Below, in pieces: positions 24,166-37,353 of a DNA stretch of 64,000 nt. Source of the DNA: Actinomucor elegans. Its lineage: Eukaryota > Mucoromycota > Mucoromycetes > Mucorales > Mucoraceae. Below the pieces are notes generated by a model. The model made no database searches. It had not been told where the DNA came from and worked only from the letters and a program-made list of their open reading frames with translations. Position 1 is the first letter of the stretch. The number at the start of each line of letters is the position of its first letter. The position numbers were made by a program, and so were the translations under genes. The stretch lies in assembly GCA_026027325.1 (NCBI GenBank), contig JAMSLZ010000002.1, positions 3,286,001 to 3,350,000 on the forward strand. Direction: 5' to 3'.

Positions 24166-25491
24166 ATGGTGTATAATACAGTAGAATATGCAAAGGCCAT
24201 GCTAGACGGAGAGAATGATGTACCTGATTTATCTTGGTTTAACGTGGCCATTGCTTCATTGTTTATATTAGTCAATGGTATAACACAATGAATGGTATTG
24301 CTTATATACTTACCTCACTAACCATAGGCATCATATCAATGGCTCTTGGTCTAAAACTCGAGAAATCATTACTAACGAGTTCAATACGATGTATTGTCCA
24401 ATTAACTATTATGGTAAGTATTTACAACCATACAAATGAGTTTATTGACATTGTATGTAATAAAGGGTCAAATCCTCGAAAATGTCTTTAAAGCAAAGAA
24501 TCCAGTATTTGTGATGATCATGACATGTAAGCGCAGATATCTAGTAAAAAAAAAAAAGGCTTCTAAACATCACCCTAGTTGCTTTAATATTCTTGAGTTC
24601 ATGTGAAACAGTGTATAATAAATCAAAATGGTCATATAGTAACATGGTAAAAAAAAAAAAAAATTGCCTAGTAACCTGCTCATCCAACTTAATCAAACTA
24701 ACACTTACTAAGTTTCCTTCTGTGTTTCTCTCTACTGCTTTTTCAACTGTATTCATTGGTATTATTGGTACCCGATATGCCATGAACCAGCCAAGCTTTT
24801 GGCTTCCAGAGCTCTTTATTCCTACAATAGGTTTGTTGTTAGGTATTACAGCGGGTGCTATGGCCGTTGGATTATCCACTTGTCTTACCAAAGTCGGACG
24901 TCAAAAGGAACAAATTGAAATGTATTTAAGTTTTGGTGCTAATCGATGGGAAGCAGGGCGCGCTGTAGCTATTGAAGCCATCCGTTTAGCTATGCTGCCC
25001 AGTATCAACCAAATGTCTGTTATTGGTTTAATTACTATTCCTGGAGCAATGACTGGTCAGATCTTGGGTGGTGCGCCCATCATGAATGCAGTACGGTATC
25101 AACAGATTATCACTTTTATGGTATCTGCAACAACCAGCCTAGGCGTATTGGCTGTCGTATCTGCAAGTATACATTGATCTACGATGAACATACAGTATTT
25201 AATTATATTTTATAGTTTTGTATCAACCATATGATTGATGACAAGCATCGACTTCGACCAGAAAGAGTGCACAAGTACAAGGCCAATTTATTCAGAGATA
25301 TCAAGTTTTTGTTTGTTAATGTGTGGAATGAGATATTTCGCCGAGAAACATCAGAATCTAGTTATCATGATCAACATCAAGATAGTATTAGCAACTATGG
25401 AATTGAAAGTAACAGTGATAGTCCTCAGTCCACTTCTGTCAGCAGCAGTAATAGTAATGAACATACGCCGCTGATTAAAAGAAAGAAATAA
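24166..25491 (+). CDS. UPF0014/FetB-type membrane permease
   Basis: The model has six exons and 348 aa: 24166-24277, 24328-24413, 24466-24526, 24579-24646, 24713-25156, 25216-25491. The protein is mostly transmembrane segments. Family features are SIRCIVQLTIMGQIL, LFIPTIGLLLGITAGAMAVG, a segment with EMYLSFGANRWEA, MLPSINQMSVIGLITIPG and GQILGGA, then DDKHRLRPERV just after the last membrane helix. Bacterial relatives (FetB/YbbM) are ABC-type permeases linked to iron or metal homeostasis. The fungal role is unknown. The C-terminal tail (about 60 residues) is Ser/Asn-rich and cytosolic-looking. Intron 24647-24712 is a multiple of 3 without stops, so a retained form would still be readable. Splicing shortens the loop to the family norm. 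Confidence 0.85.
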
Positions 25492-25934
25492 GTCAGAGTG
25501 CACTTTGTCGATTTGTCCATACATGTAGTAGTAGCTAGTAGCTTGATGCTACAATGCTATGTTTAGATAATCTTTATAAACAATACCATGTTCATGAAAA
25601 ACCTTTGTATCGAATCTCAAGTGATGGATATTCAGGTCAATCACATATCACCCCGTTGATTTCTGCTGAGAAGATTAATCTGCAAGTTTAATAATAGTAC
25701 TACAGGCATAGTTTATCTAAGTTTTCCAGCTGAAAAGCGAAGCAAATCCAAGAAGATCTTCTCAATAAAGGACCTAATAGCTGTAGTAATTCGTTCTCAA
25801 AAGAGATTACATACTTATTAAATGCGACATTAAGCTGTGATAGATTGGGAAGATCTATAGATCAAGACTACATGAAACATATGCAACTTGTAGTTAATTA
25901 TCGATGAACATGGTATGCTGATTATCTTTAGCTA

Positions 25935-25985
<51 letters not shown>

Positions 25986-27803
25986 CCAATAGATGAAGTA
26001 GCCCATCTTGAGCATGCAGCACTAATCAGATGCGATATTTAACTGGGATCAGTTGGGAGATCTAAAAGCTATACTTTTAACATGCGAGATGCATTCAGTT
26101 TAGAGCCTACTCCTAAAGTATAGTATACTTGTTGAACTTGAATCAAGTATTGGTTTTATTAAATGCAATGATTCATTCTGAGCAATGGCTATTTGTCAAA
26201 TGTGACATTAAACCAGAATCGATTATGTGGTGATATTAAAAGACCTAGTTTCTAAAGTAATTTTGATGAAGGTACCTCCTTTGAGTATTTATCTACTACT
26301 AATATAAATTTAACATATTGAGGGTTATTCAAATGTATTTTTTGTTGCATTCTTATATAGGAGCTTGGGTGGCCCTTTTTTAAAATATATATATATATAT
26401 AGAAATCTGGTGAATAGCGTTACATAGATTAGTTCAAGGGAATAGTGAGCAATCTTTACATTATAAGATACAATATTGAAATTTATATAGACTCGATTAA
26501 ACAGTATTTTGGATATTACCAACTCATTTCCATAAAAAAAAAATCAGAATAATTCTGAAGAAATGATGGACTAGCCTTCGACGTCTAACAAAAATTATAA
26601 ATCGTATACTACTGACATTCCTTTAAATCACTTTTAACGACATTAAAAACATTTTAGCAACACAATTTTGTTTGCTGCATTTTAACATATGTAATAATTA
26701 TCGGATGCACTATTGGATAGAGGTCGGTTGGTAAATCTCATAAACTATTAGAGTTTAAAAGGCTGGCGTGCTATGGCGCAGCTGTTTGAGTTACATATGC
26801 TTATTTGGTTGGCAGATAGGGAATAAATACTAATTCGCCTCACGAGGGTAAAAAGGTGTCTAATTTTATATTTTTTTTAAAAAAGAATTGGTATTTGTAA
26901 TGATATAGTTTCTATCTGTTCACCAATATTAGCTAGTAGTATTAAGGCAGTAATAAAGTCCGCCTTATAGTGTGGTCATTCGAGCGATATTTGAAATACG
27001 ATCCTCGTTACTGCAATAACTCATTGAATCCTACCTCGATCGGCAACAGGTTAAAAAGAATAAATGATTTTCAGAAAATCAAATGCAGGATAAAGCAAGG
27101 TATTAAGGGCGCTACCGCTTTAATTATATATCAGAATTAATAGATGGTATAAGTTGGTAAGCTCTGGAACGCGGTGATTGAAACGGAGAATTAAATATAG
27201 TCAGACGTATCCCAGTGCAAACTACACATAATCGCTTTGCATCAACAATGGATCGAGAATAATCAGTGATAAACAATTTAACATGTGCAGTTATATACAA
27301 ACGTTGAAAACTAGTTAATGTTAATATACAATGAAGCGTGGAAATAGAAAAGTCCCTTAGGACACCTCAACTTATTACACATAAAGTCGTCTCTGGATCA
27401 CCAACAAACAAAGATATTTCAGTGATTTTCAGAAAAAACACACTTTTCTAATGGGGCAACCTTTGCAGCTGTAAATTGGCATTTTATTTTTGCCAAAGGG
27501 GTCCAAAACTCAAGTATGATATACTGAACTCATTATTAAATGAGCGCATTCGATACAAGTCAGCTGACGTACTATATATATTTATAATCCCCACCTCCTA
27601 TTTCCTACTCTTTTTCTCTCTTTTTCTTTTCAGTGATAATATAATAAAACAAGCTGGTTATGTATTTTATATCTTGAAAGTAAACTGAACCTCTCTCCTT
27701 TATTAAAAAAAACCAAAAAAAAAATACCGAATTCAAACTCACACCAATAACCGTAAGTTATAATCAAACAAAAAGAAGAACATTACATTCATCCATAGTA
27801 GAT
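25492..27803. other. gene-poor DNA with T12A36 tract and dispersed repeats
   Basis: No gene is supported. A T12 run abuts an A36 run at 25935-25982. Copies of the dispersed ~65 bp repeat lie at about 25820-25900, 25998-26068 and 26190-26250. The last 300 bp contain a TATATATA element near 27575 and pyrimidine-rich DNA that may serve the RING-variant gene. Confidence 0.5.
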
Positions 27804-28522
27804 ATGCCATTACCACCTTCTTTAACTCGTCAAAATGCTTTTTATTTAGAAGATGATCAAATCAACACTCCTTTAGACCCGGTAAATCTCTTTTTTTTTG
27901 TTGTTGCATAAAAATATTGACTGTAGTTAGATGTGCGCCATGTGTTTTGAACATGCAGCAGTCAATGACAGCCTGATAAGGCCATGTCGCTGTAACATGG
28001 TATCAAACAGAGCATTGTATGTTATAGATTGATTGAAATCACCAAGTCACTCACTACGGATTAGATATGCGCACAAAAAATGCTTCAAGAATTGGCTCAT
28101 CGCCAACCAATACCCAAAGCGATGTACTCGATGTCAAGCTAAATATACCATCTTTGTCTCTCCACGTAATATAATATATATTGCTTTATAATGCATACTG
28201 ATCAACTGTTATTATAGCTTACAAAAAGAGGAAACGAGTGTTTCATATACTATTATCAACTTTATTCCTTGTCATGCTGCTCTATTTTTTCCTGCATTTG
28301 CAGCATTGTACAACGATACAGGTTTTGACAAAGGATGAAGTATTAAAGACCGATTTTGGTGATAATCAACTGAAAAATGTACCTGATAATCTTGTAATAC
28401 CCGTAAAGTATAATAGCTTGCAAGGTATAAGTATCTGCTTTACTAATGTATATCATAGAGGATCAGTAGGTCCTGCTTACGGACTAGATATGCATCTATA
28501 TCAGACCATTTTGTATCTTTGA
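27804..28522 (+). CDS. RING-variant (MARCH-like) membrane E3 ubiquitin ligase
   Basis: Four exons, 27804-27881, 27931-28016, 28065-28165 and 28218-28522, give 189 aa. Splicing assembles a RING-CH (C4HC3) finger: CAMC, then PCRCN, then AHKKCFKNWL, then CTRCQ. The spacing fits RINGv, with Cys-x-Cys followed by His-x2-Cys. A hydrophobic helix follows (FHILLSTLFLVMLLYFFLHL), so the protein is probably anchored in an endomembrane with the finger cytosolic. MARCH-type ligases ubiquitinate membrane proteins. Only one membrane helix is clear, fewer than in most family members. The C-terminal end is less sure because a possible 34 nt intron near 28422-28455 was not used. Confidence 0.8.
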
Positions 28523-28798
28523 CTCATTGTATTTTTATAACCACTGTTTCCTTTGCTATTTCCTGCTTTTGTAACCTTTGCTGCTGCTGTAAATAAAATA
28601 AAAACTCGGCTATGGCCGCGCCCAGACTTCTCATTGTAATACAGAAGATTTAATTGGTTTAGTATGTTACTCATCATTATCTGTCATTTGAAAGCCCGTT
28701 TTAGTTTATAAACCAACTTGCCCTTGGCCCTTCCTTTTGCTCTTCATATTTTTTTTTTTATATTTTTCTTTATTGTCGTATACTAAAAAAGAAAAACT

Positions 28799-29625
28799 AT
28801 GTCCTATCCTTCTTCATATGATTCTTATCTGTCCAACCTCGATTCACTTGTATTCGATACTCCAAGTGAAATTATTCAGTCCGAGAAAGACGTTGCAGAT
28901 GAGTTAGATCTATGGGTAATAATGAAAAAAAAAATTTTTTATTTTTATTTTTATTTGCTGACAAATCATTCTAGAGTAACGCCCAATTCACGTTTGATGT
29001 TAAACCTGGTGTTGGTATTTATGATGAAGAGAAAGCCAAGTCTACTATGACAAGCCCTACTCTGGCTGCTGCTGGTTTAGATCCTGTTACTTATGATACA
29101 CTTGTCAATTATCTTGATTACGAATTACCTAGACAGCAAGAGATTGAAGTAGAACAACAGCAACAGCGTCCTACTGCCGTCAAGAAGCAGCGTATTCAAC
29201 CTCGTCCTTTAGCTCCTGCTTTACCTGCTCTGGCGCCTGCTACTACTCCTCTCGTTGCCCCACCAGCTACTCGTCAAATCTTGATGCCCAAACCCCCTGT
29301 TACGAACGCCAATATCTTGTCCTCTTTATTGGCACCTACTATTCCTACATCTCCAACCAAGAAAACTGGTACTAAACGCGCTCTTTCTGTTGTAGATAGC
29401 GATGATAAATCCGAAGCGGGTGCTGCACCTGATGAAGATAAGCGTCGTCGTAATACAGCAGCTAGTGCTCGTTTCCGTGTCAAAAAGAAGCTGCGTGAAC
29501 AAGCCATGGAACAGTCTGTTCGCGAGATGACCATTAAATCCGATAAGCTACAAGACCGTGTCAATAACCTCGAGTCAGAGATCAAGTTTCTTCGTAGTTT
29601 ACTGCTTGATAAAACTAAAAACTAA
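28799..29625 (+). CDS. bZIP transcription factor (Cys3/MetR/Gcn4-like)
   Basis: Two exons, 28799-28915 and 28975-29625, give 255 aa. The N-terminal half is acidic and Pro/Ala/Gln-rich, as in activation regions. The basic region RRRNTAASARFRVKKK carries the N-x2-A-A-x-x-R DNA-contact pattern. The leucine zipper follows (KLQDRVNNLESEIKFL) at the very C terminus. The basic region closely resembles those of the Neurospora CYS3 and Aspergillus MetR sulfur regulators, so control of sulfur or amino-acid genes is a reasonable inference. The 3' region carries a striking TTCAACA array beginning 3 nt after the stop. Confidence 0.9.
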
Positions 29626-29627
29626 AA

Positions 29628-29822
29628 TTCAACATTTTATATATATATTCAACATACAACCCATCCATCTATACATATTTTCAACATAATAACTCCCCTA
29701 ATTCAACACTGTACCATATTTTCAACATTAATCTTGTACTTCTGTAATTCAACATTGCCGCCCTAGGTCTCAACACTTCTTTTCTTTTCTTTTTTTTGTA
29801 CAATAAACGAATCAATTCAACA
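29628..29822 (+). promoter_or_regulatory. TTCAACA motif array in the bZIP 3' region
   Basis: Seven exact TTCAACA heptamers begin at 29628, 29648, 29680, 29702, 29721, 29748 and 29816, plus one CTCAACA at 29769. Spacing of the first six is 19-32 nt. The array lies in the presumed 3' UTR, ending near AATAAA-like signals (29801, 29829). It may be a clustered binding site for an RNA-binding protein. Confidence 0.7.
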
Positions 29823-29825
29823 TTT

Positions 29826-31433
29826 GTTCAATAAACCCCTTGTATTGTGTCATTCTTGCAGAATATGAGTTGCTTTTTGTGTAAAATATAGCTGCGTTTT
29901 GTGTACCATTATGAGTCAAAATATGATTCATATTAGGAGCGGAAATTCAATTATTTAGGTAGTACAGTTTGCCGTATGTTCGGTGATAGGGATGATGATT
30001 TTTCATGCATGGTTTATAAGCGAAATATGCTACGTGCATCTTGAAGTATGCAAACCTTTTTTTTTTTTTTTTTTTTTTTTGTATATGAAACATTTTATCA
30101 TCTCATCGACACAAATACTCGAAAATCATCTTTTATCCGAGAACAACTTTGAACTTTAAAGAAAACATGGCATGATATTTACGCTATTCAATGCGCAATT
30201 ATCTAGCGAGCACTTAAAAATGTTCTTTGATCCTGGACCGAATTTATATACTAAACTTGATGTCATTGAATCTTCGTTGTCCAATCAGGCTAAAAGTATA
30301 AACTTGCCTTTCTGCTGGTCTAGATTTTAATATCAGTACACACCACATATGCAATAGCAATATTTATAATGGATTGGAATTTGCATCCAATGGCTCAAAT
30401 ATTATCCCATATTCTTGTCAATTCGCAAAATTATTCTTGATAAAGGACTATTTTAGGATATTTTAGAAATGCAGCTACACCTTGAGTATTTTGTATACAG
30501 CAAAATTCAATAACAATATATTTGCATACCATCAATTATAATAAATCTAGGCTATTTCTTAAAAAAATACTATTCTGGCTTTCCAGAAAACGTTTGTTTA
30601 TGACAATTTCGGCTTTAGACAAATTCCCAGACAACACAGCAGTTAGCTCTGATATATCTTGTTAGTAACAGATATTAATTATTGTTTCAGTTTCTCCAAT
30701 CGTTAGCACGTATAGCATTTCATTTGCTAGAACCATCATTTGATCGAAATACAATGAATAGGTTATGTTTGAAGGATACTCTATAAATTACATGCACTTC
30801 ATTAGTCTACATTAGGATGATCTGTAGATCTCTCAAATGATTATGGTTTAATGCCCATTCTAACTACTATGCAATTCAAGCTTATAAAACACTGTTACAT
30901 TCGCTGGAATAATCATTCAGCCAATGTATGTAACTGATGATAGACAGTAAGATATGCACATTTTCTTGGAAACTAGATTTAATAGTAATAATCAATAGAT
31001 CTCTTGACCAATTTTAGTCAAACATCACATCTGATGGGCAGTTTCTACTTGGAATGAGTTCTTGCATCTCGTGGTATCTCAGATCTATTCTAATGCATTT
31101 TGCTTTATTTAATGCCTTGTTCACATTTGTATACATTTCATTAGTCATACAGGAAAGCTATTTTATGTTCTTTCATTTAATTAAAAGCTTCATGAAACTT
31201 CTAGTTGCAATAAAAACGTTTTTGTATCTGTATTATTGAATGATATTTAATGAAGCAGGTGCAATAAGCTTTACTATATGTTAGAACTGAAATATACCTC
31301 AAGTGGAAATATACGCTTACAAATTTAAGTGTTTCACGTGAGTGTGTGTAAAAAAGCGACTGCCTAAAAGCCCAGTGCCATTCAGACAGTAAAAAAGACA
31401 CAATATCTCTTTCCGATAAAGTTAATTACTATA
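29826..31433. other. gene-poor intergenic DNA
   Basis: There is a T24 run at 30057-30080 and dispersed-repeat copies in minus orientation near 30818-30870 and 30992-31045. No exon or RNA gene is seen. Confidence 0.5.
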
Positions 31434-32200
31434 ATGTCAGGACAACCACAAGTACCATCCGCACAAACAGAGACTTCCGCACCACCAGCTCCACTTAATT
31501 TGAACTTTCCACATGGTGCACAGCCTGACATTAGTAAGATCATGTCTATTCGTCCTTATAGTGAGAGGCTAACCTGCTTTCATGGGTAGTTCGTGCTAAT
31601 CAAAAGGACGTTTATTATCAAGCAGTCCTTCAAGAGCAAATGACACGAGTAGCTCAACAGTTTCTCGGTAAAAACTATTTTATTTCAACTTTTTTATTTT
31701 GGGTTTTGGATTGACTGTTTGATATAGGAGCAAGGCGCCAACACGTTTGGCAAAAAGAAATTAACACTATATCTGATCTGTGCTATTACGGTTTAACTAC
31801 TTTACTCGGCACGCAGACATTGGGTGAAGAATACTGTGATATCGTTCAGATCAATCAATATAATCAAACTTATCCAGGACTCGTTGTATGTAGATGATGA
31901 TGTGATTGAATTACCTACTAACGTGTATAATAGCGTCGCTTTATGCTCGTTTTTGCTCAGGCCATTTTACCTTACTTATATACCCGCGGTGTTGCCGAAT
32001 TCAAAAAAAGAGCTCGGCATCAAAGCAATAATGCACCTGCTACCACTACAAAAGAGAAAGCAAGTCAGTTTCTCAAGAGCCATTTGACATCTATCCAAGA
32101 TTTCTTTGTCAAGAATGTACAGCCTGTACATTTAGCAATCTTTTACTTTTTCGGTGCTTACTACAGCTTCTCGAAGCGATTTACGGGTATTCGTTATGTA

Positions 32201-32235
<35 letters not shown>

Positions 32236-32737
32236 AAGGAAACCAAACCGAAAAACTAAAACTGATTCATAGATTTTTACGCGTCAATTGGGCTTGCATG
32301 AGCAGCGAGTTGGATATGAAGTGTTAGGCGTCTTGATTGTATTGCAATTGATGATTCAAGGTGGATTAGCACTACGTAAACGCATCACTGCATATCAATT
32401 GGAAAAAGAGCAAGAGGCAGAGCAGAAACAGTTACTTGTGGATAATGAATTGGTAGTGGAAGAAAAGCAGATTGTAGATGAAGATGATTTTGACTTTATG
32501 GACTCTATTCTTGAAGAAAAACAAGACCAATCCATATCAGAGGAACTGACATATGAACAATTGCAACTGCTGAAATGTGCTTTGTGTCTGGAGCCTCGAA
32601 CAGTTACAACTACAACACCTTGTGGCCATTTATTCTGCTGGAGTTGTGTGGTTGAATGGTGCCAGAATAAACCTGAATGTCCTTTGTGTCGTAGTAGTGT
32701 AAATATCTCTCATTTAATTCCATTAAATAACTTTTAA
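31434..32737 (+). CDS. PEX10: peroxin-10 (PEX10), peroxisomal RING E3 ligase
   Basis: Five exons, 31434-31533, 31590-31667, 31728-31885, 31934-32197 and 32273-32737, give 354 aa. The N-terminal segment QPDIIRANQKDVYYQ and the block LTTLLGTQTLGEEYCDI are PEX10 hallmarks. Hydrophobic helices follow (LAIFYFFGAYYSF; LGVLIVLQLMIQGGLAL). The C-terminal RING finger reads CALC, CGH, FCWSC, CPLC. PEX10 works with PEX2 and PEX12 in the peroxisomal membrane to ubiquitinate the import receptor PEX5. The first donor is 31534, not the GT at 31561, because only that gives the conserved PDIIRANQKD sequence. Intron 4 contains a run of 31 T. Confidence 0.95.
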
Positions 32738-33706
32738 AAGTATGTTTTGGCTATTATGAAACACTGTACCTTTTTTTTTTTTTGGTTATCGGGAAAAAAA
32801 CGGAAAATATGTTGGACCGTTCTTTACTTCCGGGATACGATAATACTTTCTAATTGTTGAAAGTGTTATACTCTTTCTTGTAATGGATTCAACGGCTTAA
32901 AAGTCGGATAAAGCGCATTCAAGCAATTCTCTAACAATGGTCAGAATGACATGTATCCTTTTGTACGTATTAGAAACAGAAACATTTAACCGCTGGTTTC
33001 ATCCATAATAACAGTTCTTCGGTAATATTAGATTTTCCAAGTTTTCATTTTAAAAAACCGGGATGGTTACAGTTGCACAAAATAAGTCATCTATCAAACA
33101 GAAAAGAACGCAATGGAAGCAATGTCCCATGTTACAGTCTATCTTTTCTGAAGCGTATTTCTGGATTGAAAAGGGATTTACTGCATGGGATAATTAAATT
33201 GCCTTTATAATCCAAAAAGTAAAAGACGATGATAGACAAATGGCGTCGGATTTAAATCATAGAACAATAAAGAATTGACAGAGAAATAGTTGAGCCGATA
33301 TCACCGTAGCGTAAAATTTAACCGTGTAAAAAAAAAAAAAAAAAAGCTTTCTTTAGTCTAGTAAGTATGATGGTATTACCCATGCTCTAATTATTTATTG
33401 TATCAGTCGTAAATACTATGGCATTGTATCAAAAGAGGATGTTTGAGTCAAGCTTCCAAATCTATCATTATGCTGAATTTGTAAGCAAAATGTATCGGAG
33501 ACAGGGCATTTGACGCCCTAACGGATGCAAGTGGTTGATAACACATAGCCTATCCCTAGAATATACTCAATGTGTATCACTATAAGAAAAACGGATGATC
33601 AGAAACACTGCACTAAACTTTCTCAGTAAAAAAAAAAAACTATATAAATCCCCATGTTAGAAACATCCTTATCTTTTCCTATTTATTTATTTTGCTGCGG
33701 ATAAAG
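32738..33706. other. intergenic DNA before the Ytp1-like gene
   Basis: No exon is visible. Poly-T and poly-A runs occur near 32770 and 33329-33345. TATATAAATC at 33641-33650, 57 bp before the next ATG, is a likely TATA box. Confidence 0.5.
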
Positions 33707-35474
33707 ATGAACAAGTGGATATACATCCTACCGTTATTTGTGCAACTAAGTCTAGCTCAACATACGCAACATACGCATAATGGAGGTATGCTTGTAGATG
33801 AGCCTGTACCCGCTTTCAATGCTACTGGTGATGAACCAATGTCTTATGCATTGTTTCCTGGTGAGAAGGGATACTTTTATATTCACGTTGTTATGATGGT
33901 CATTGCTTTTTGGATACTGATGCCCATAGGTAAGTAAGCATCAATGAATTGCGAATAGCTATTTACCATGAATGATAGGTGTAATGCTGGGAATTGCTAA
34001 ATCTTCGCTACACGTACCTATTCAATTGCTATCGTTTTGTTTTGCAATGGTAGGTTTCTTCTTTGCTAAACTCTATGGTCATTCTACACCACATCTCTAT
34101 GCTGGTAACTCACATCATACCATGGGCTGGGTTTTATTCTTGTTTTTGATTGTACAAATGGCTGTGGGTGTCGTACGCAAAATAGCCAATGCTGTAGGCA
34201 AAAGAACCAATGCGACCTATGAGCAAATACAGCAAAGAGAGCAATTGTTGCCATCTTCTTCTTCAGCACCATCTTCTTCTTCTTCAGCTTCTTCAGATCA
34301 TCATAGTGAAGCGAGTGGCGACACACTACATATGCATGATTTTGAATTCGATAAACATGAACCTAGAGAATCTTTGGAAGAAGAAGATATGCCTTCTTTA
34401 AGACCTCAGCAGCAATCTAAAGATGGTGTAGTGATGCGTATGTTTAATGTTGTTTCTCCATATATACCCAACCTGGTGAAAAATGCTTTTGTGACTGTGG
34501 CCTATAATCCGTTCACTACTGTGGTGTGTCGCTATTATCATTTAGTCATGGGCAGAACCTTTGTAGTATTGATCTTTGTACAAACCTTGAGCGGTTTAGT
34601 AGTTTATCACGGTGTTTGCAGGTAAAAAGCCCAAACGCGTTGGAAGAGTCCATTGTTTAACATTTCCAATAGATCTTGGGAAGTCCTCGGTTGTATTGCT
34701 CACTTGATTAAAGGTGGCATCTTTTTCTTTTACGGCATCACTACATTCGGTCGCTACATGGGCGCATTTGCTAACCGTGGTTGGGCATGGAACCGTATCG
34801 ACGGTGCCTCTGGCTTTAGCTTTGAAATGATCGAATCTTGTCTTATCTTTGTCTATGGTATTACCAACACTTGGATGGAACATTTCGGTCAAGATAGTGC
34901 TTGGACACATAAGGATCTTGAGCACGCCAGTCTGGCCTTCATGTGGTGGTGGTGCGGTCTCATTGGTATTTTGGTAGAAAGCCGTGCTCTTCGTCGCTTA
35001 CTGGAACGTACCATATTAACGCACACGCAAACTACCGTTCAAAAAGAGGGCTACTCTTTGAATCCTTTCCCAGCTTTAACAGTGCTTATGACTGGTATAT
35101 CGATGGGTAATCATCACCAAGATACAGCCTATTCGACTCAAATTCATTTCATGTGGGGTTTGTTATTGGCTTCTGCCGCTATATGTCGTTTTGTTACCTA
35201 CTTGACCTTGTATCGTAACACACCTACGGATGCTCAACCCAGTCGACCTCCAAGTGAGTTATTGGGCGCATTTTTGTTGATTGCAGGATCGATCTTGTTT
35301 ATGGCTTCCAACTCGGGTACACTGCTTTGGTTACGTCGTAACAATGTGGACTCTATGTTCTTGATGAATGTCTGTGTCGCTTTGACCTCAATGACATTGA
35401 CCTATGTTGCCTTTTTACAAATCATCAAAGCATGGGCAGAAAAGAGAGAATATAATAAGAAACAATCATTCTAA
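33707..35474 (+). CDS. Ytp1-like multi-spanning membrane protein
   Basis: Three exons, 33707-33929, 33979-34621 and 34673-35474, give 555 aa. The ATG begins a signal peptide (MNKWIYILPLFVQLSLA). A cytochrome b561-like N-terminal part follows, with HVVMMVIAFWILMPIG, a His-containing region (GHSTPHLYAGNSHHTMGWV) and several membrane helices. A cytosolic-looking Ser/acidic loop lies in the middle. The C-terminal part has segments typical of fungal Ytp1 proteins: RSWEVLGCIAHLIKGGIFF, WAWNR, ESCLIFVYGITNTWMEHFG, HASLAFMWWWCGL. Paired His residues may bind haem, as in b561 proteins, but that is inference. The cellular role of Ytp1 is poorly known. Confidence 0.85.
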
Positions 35475-36104
35475 TACTATTACTACATCTAATTCATTTT
35501 CATCACCTTATATATATATATTTATACATATATATATAACATTATACATATTTATTTCATAATATTTATTAAAGCTTTTTTTTAAAGACTCCATGTAAAC
35601 TATGCCCGTAAACCGGGTTTACCATATAGTCAACTTTACTTTTACTCTGATATTATAGCGAAAAAAAAAAGCTGTGTAGTTTATAAAGAGCAAGGACTAA
35701 ACACATATACAGAACCTTGTACATATACGGGGCCCTATACATAGGAAAATAATCAGAGCTAAACTAAAAATTTTCAGAGGCAGTACCTCATCCTGAACAT
35801 GGATTACTAATTAAATTTGACATTTGACCGAGATCCACGAGAACTCTAGCGTCCAGCAAAAGCATCGTATCACCATCACCATCACCTTCATAACGATCCT
35901 TTTTCGATTTTCATTGGCTGGCGAAGGATTAACCGATGAATTCGTTTTAAAACTTTACCATGAACTACAATCTTCATTTGCGTGACAAGCAATGGTCGGT
36001 ATAAAAAAGGTAACTTGACAACGTTTGTGGAAAATTAAAAGGACCATCAACTGATGCAAAAACTATTTGTCATTTCATCTAATTCATATAATTATCATCA
36101 TTGA

Positions 36105-36138
<34 letters not shown>

Positions 36139-37353
36139 GATATTATTGGACTTGAGGAAATAAGCTTTCAGTTTTTTTTTTGAATTCCATCCAATTTTAA
36201 CATTTCTGCATTCCTCAAAAGATCCTACTAGTTCAACAATCCATCTGTTGACTAGTACATGAGTATGATGAACTAATTGATCTATCAGAACTATTATTTG
36301 GTCAAGTTATAATGAGCACACTACATTTTTAAGGGCGTATTATCAATTACATTCATTTCTAGTAATCAAAATCTAAGGATCTATAAATCTTTCAAACAAT
36401 CTCATTCCAATGTCGCATCTGACAAGTAGAAACTATTTAATTTGAGCTTTTAGATTCGCTAAAGCCTTTGTTTAACTCAAATATAGTTAAAAACTGTATT
36501 TATCGATAATTAGCTGAAGAATACGTACATATGTAACTCAGATCTAATGATGTCTAGATCTCTCAGTCGATCTCGATCAAATGTCGCATTTGATCAATAA
36601 TTCATAATCACAATGAAGAGTAACATTTATTTCAATTTTTGTTTAACTAAAATACATGAATATAACGTATTATTAATGTCTATAGAGCAGTAAATTATAT
36701 TCAGTATACATATATTCGAACTTTTTTTACGCTTGTGTCTGTTAGGGGGTTTGCTAATAATAGTCTATATTAAGTATCAAATTTGCTTTGCTAAATACAT
36801 TCATATTCAGCACAAATTGGATTCTATATTCTTTCTTCTGCGTCTTTGTTCGCTCGCAGTATGTATACTTGACTAGCATTTTTATGTTTTGTAATTTTGA
36901 TTGTTTACTTTATACAAATATCTAAATTTGTTCAAATAGGCCCTCCTTCATTTACTGTTATAATTGAAGTACAGTATTAGTTATTATTTATAACAATTAT
37001 AATTGAAGTATTTACTTATGATTGTGTAGTGCAAGCGGCATATGGATAATTATCCTTCGAAACAGAAAGTTCTCAGCTAAATCAACCCAATTCGTATTTA
37101 TGAAAAGTTGGAACAGTAATAGATTGGCTGACATAATCAGCGCTGATTTTTATACTTAATAATAGAAACCGATTTTTTCCTCACCCTAAACATTTCTGAT
37201 TACCCTTACTTAAAAGCACTTTGAATTTCTCTTAGTATATTTTGGATAGTCACCAGGATGCCAGGCTAGAAGAAGAAGAATTGCTTGAGAGGTTGACGCT
37301 GGCTTTGATATAGTCGTTGTTGCTCTTCCTCGCTTACATTTAGAACAATATGA
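35475..37353. other. gene-poor DNA with poly-A and dispersed repeats
   Basis: There is a TA-rich 3' region after the Ytp1-like gene, an A32 run at 36106-36137, and dispersed-repeat copies at 35783-35850 (plus), 36378-36440 (minus) and 36552-36605 (minus). No supported gene is seen. Confidence 0.5.

Noticed and set aside
28422..28456. A 34 nt intron near the end of the RING-variant gene
   Set aside because: It is shorter than every other intron in the window, and reading through gives an acceptable C terminus (GPAYGLDMHLYQ).
31561..31589. A 29 nt intron in PEX10
   Set aside because: The upstream donor gtaaga at 31534 gives a 56 nt intron and the family sequence PDIIRANQKD, so no ultra-short intron is needed.
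33484..33530. Small hairpin AGGGC/GCCCT as a possible snoRNA
   Set aside because: No C/D or H/ACA boxes are visible, and a single short stem is weak evidence.
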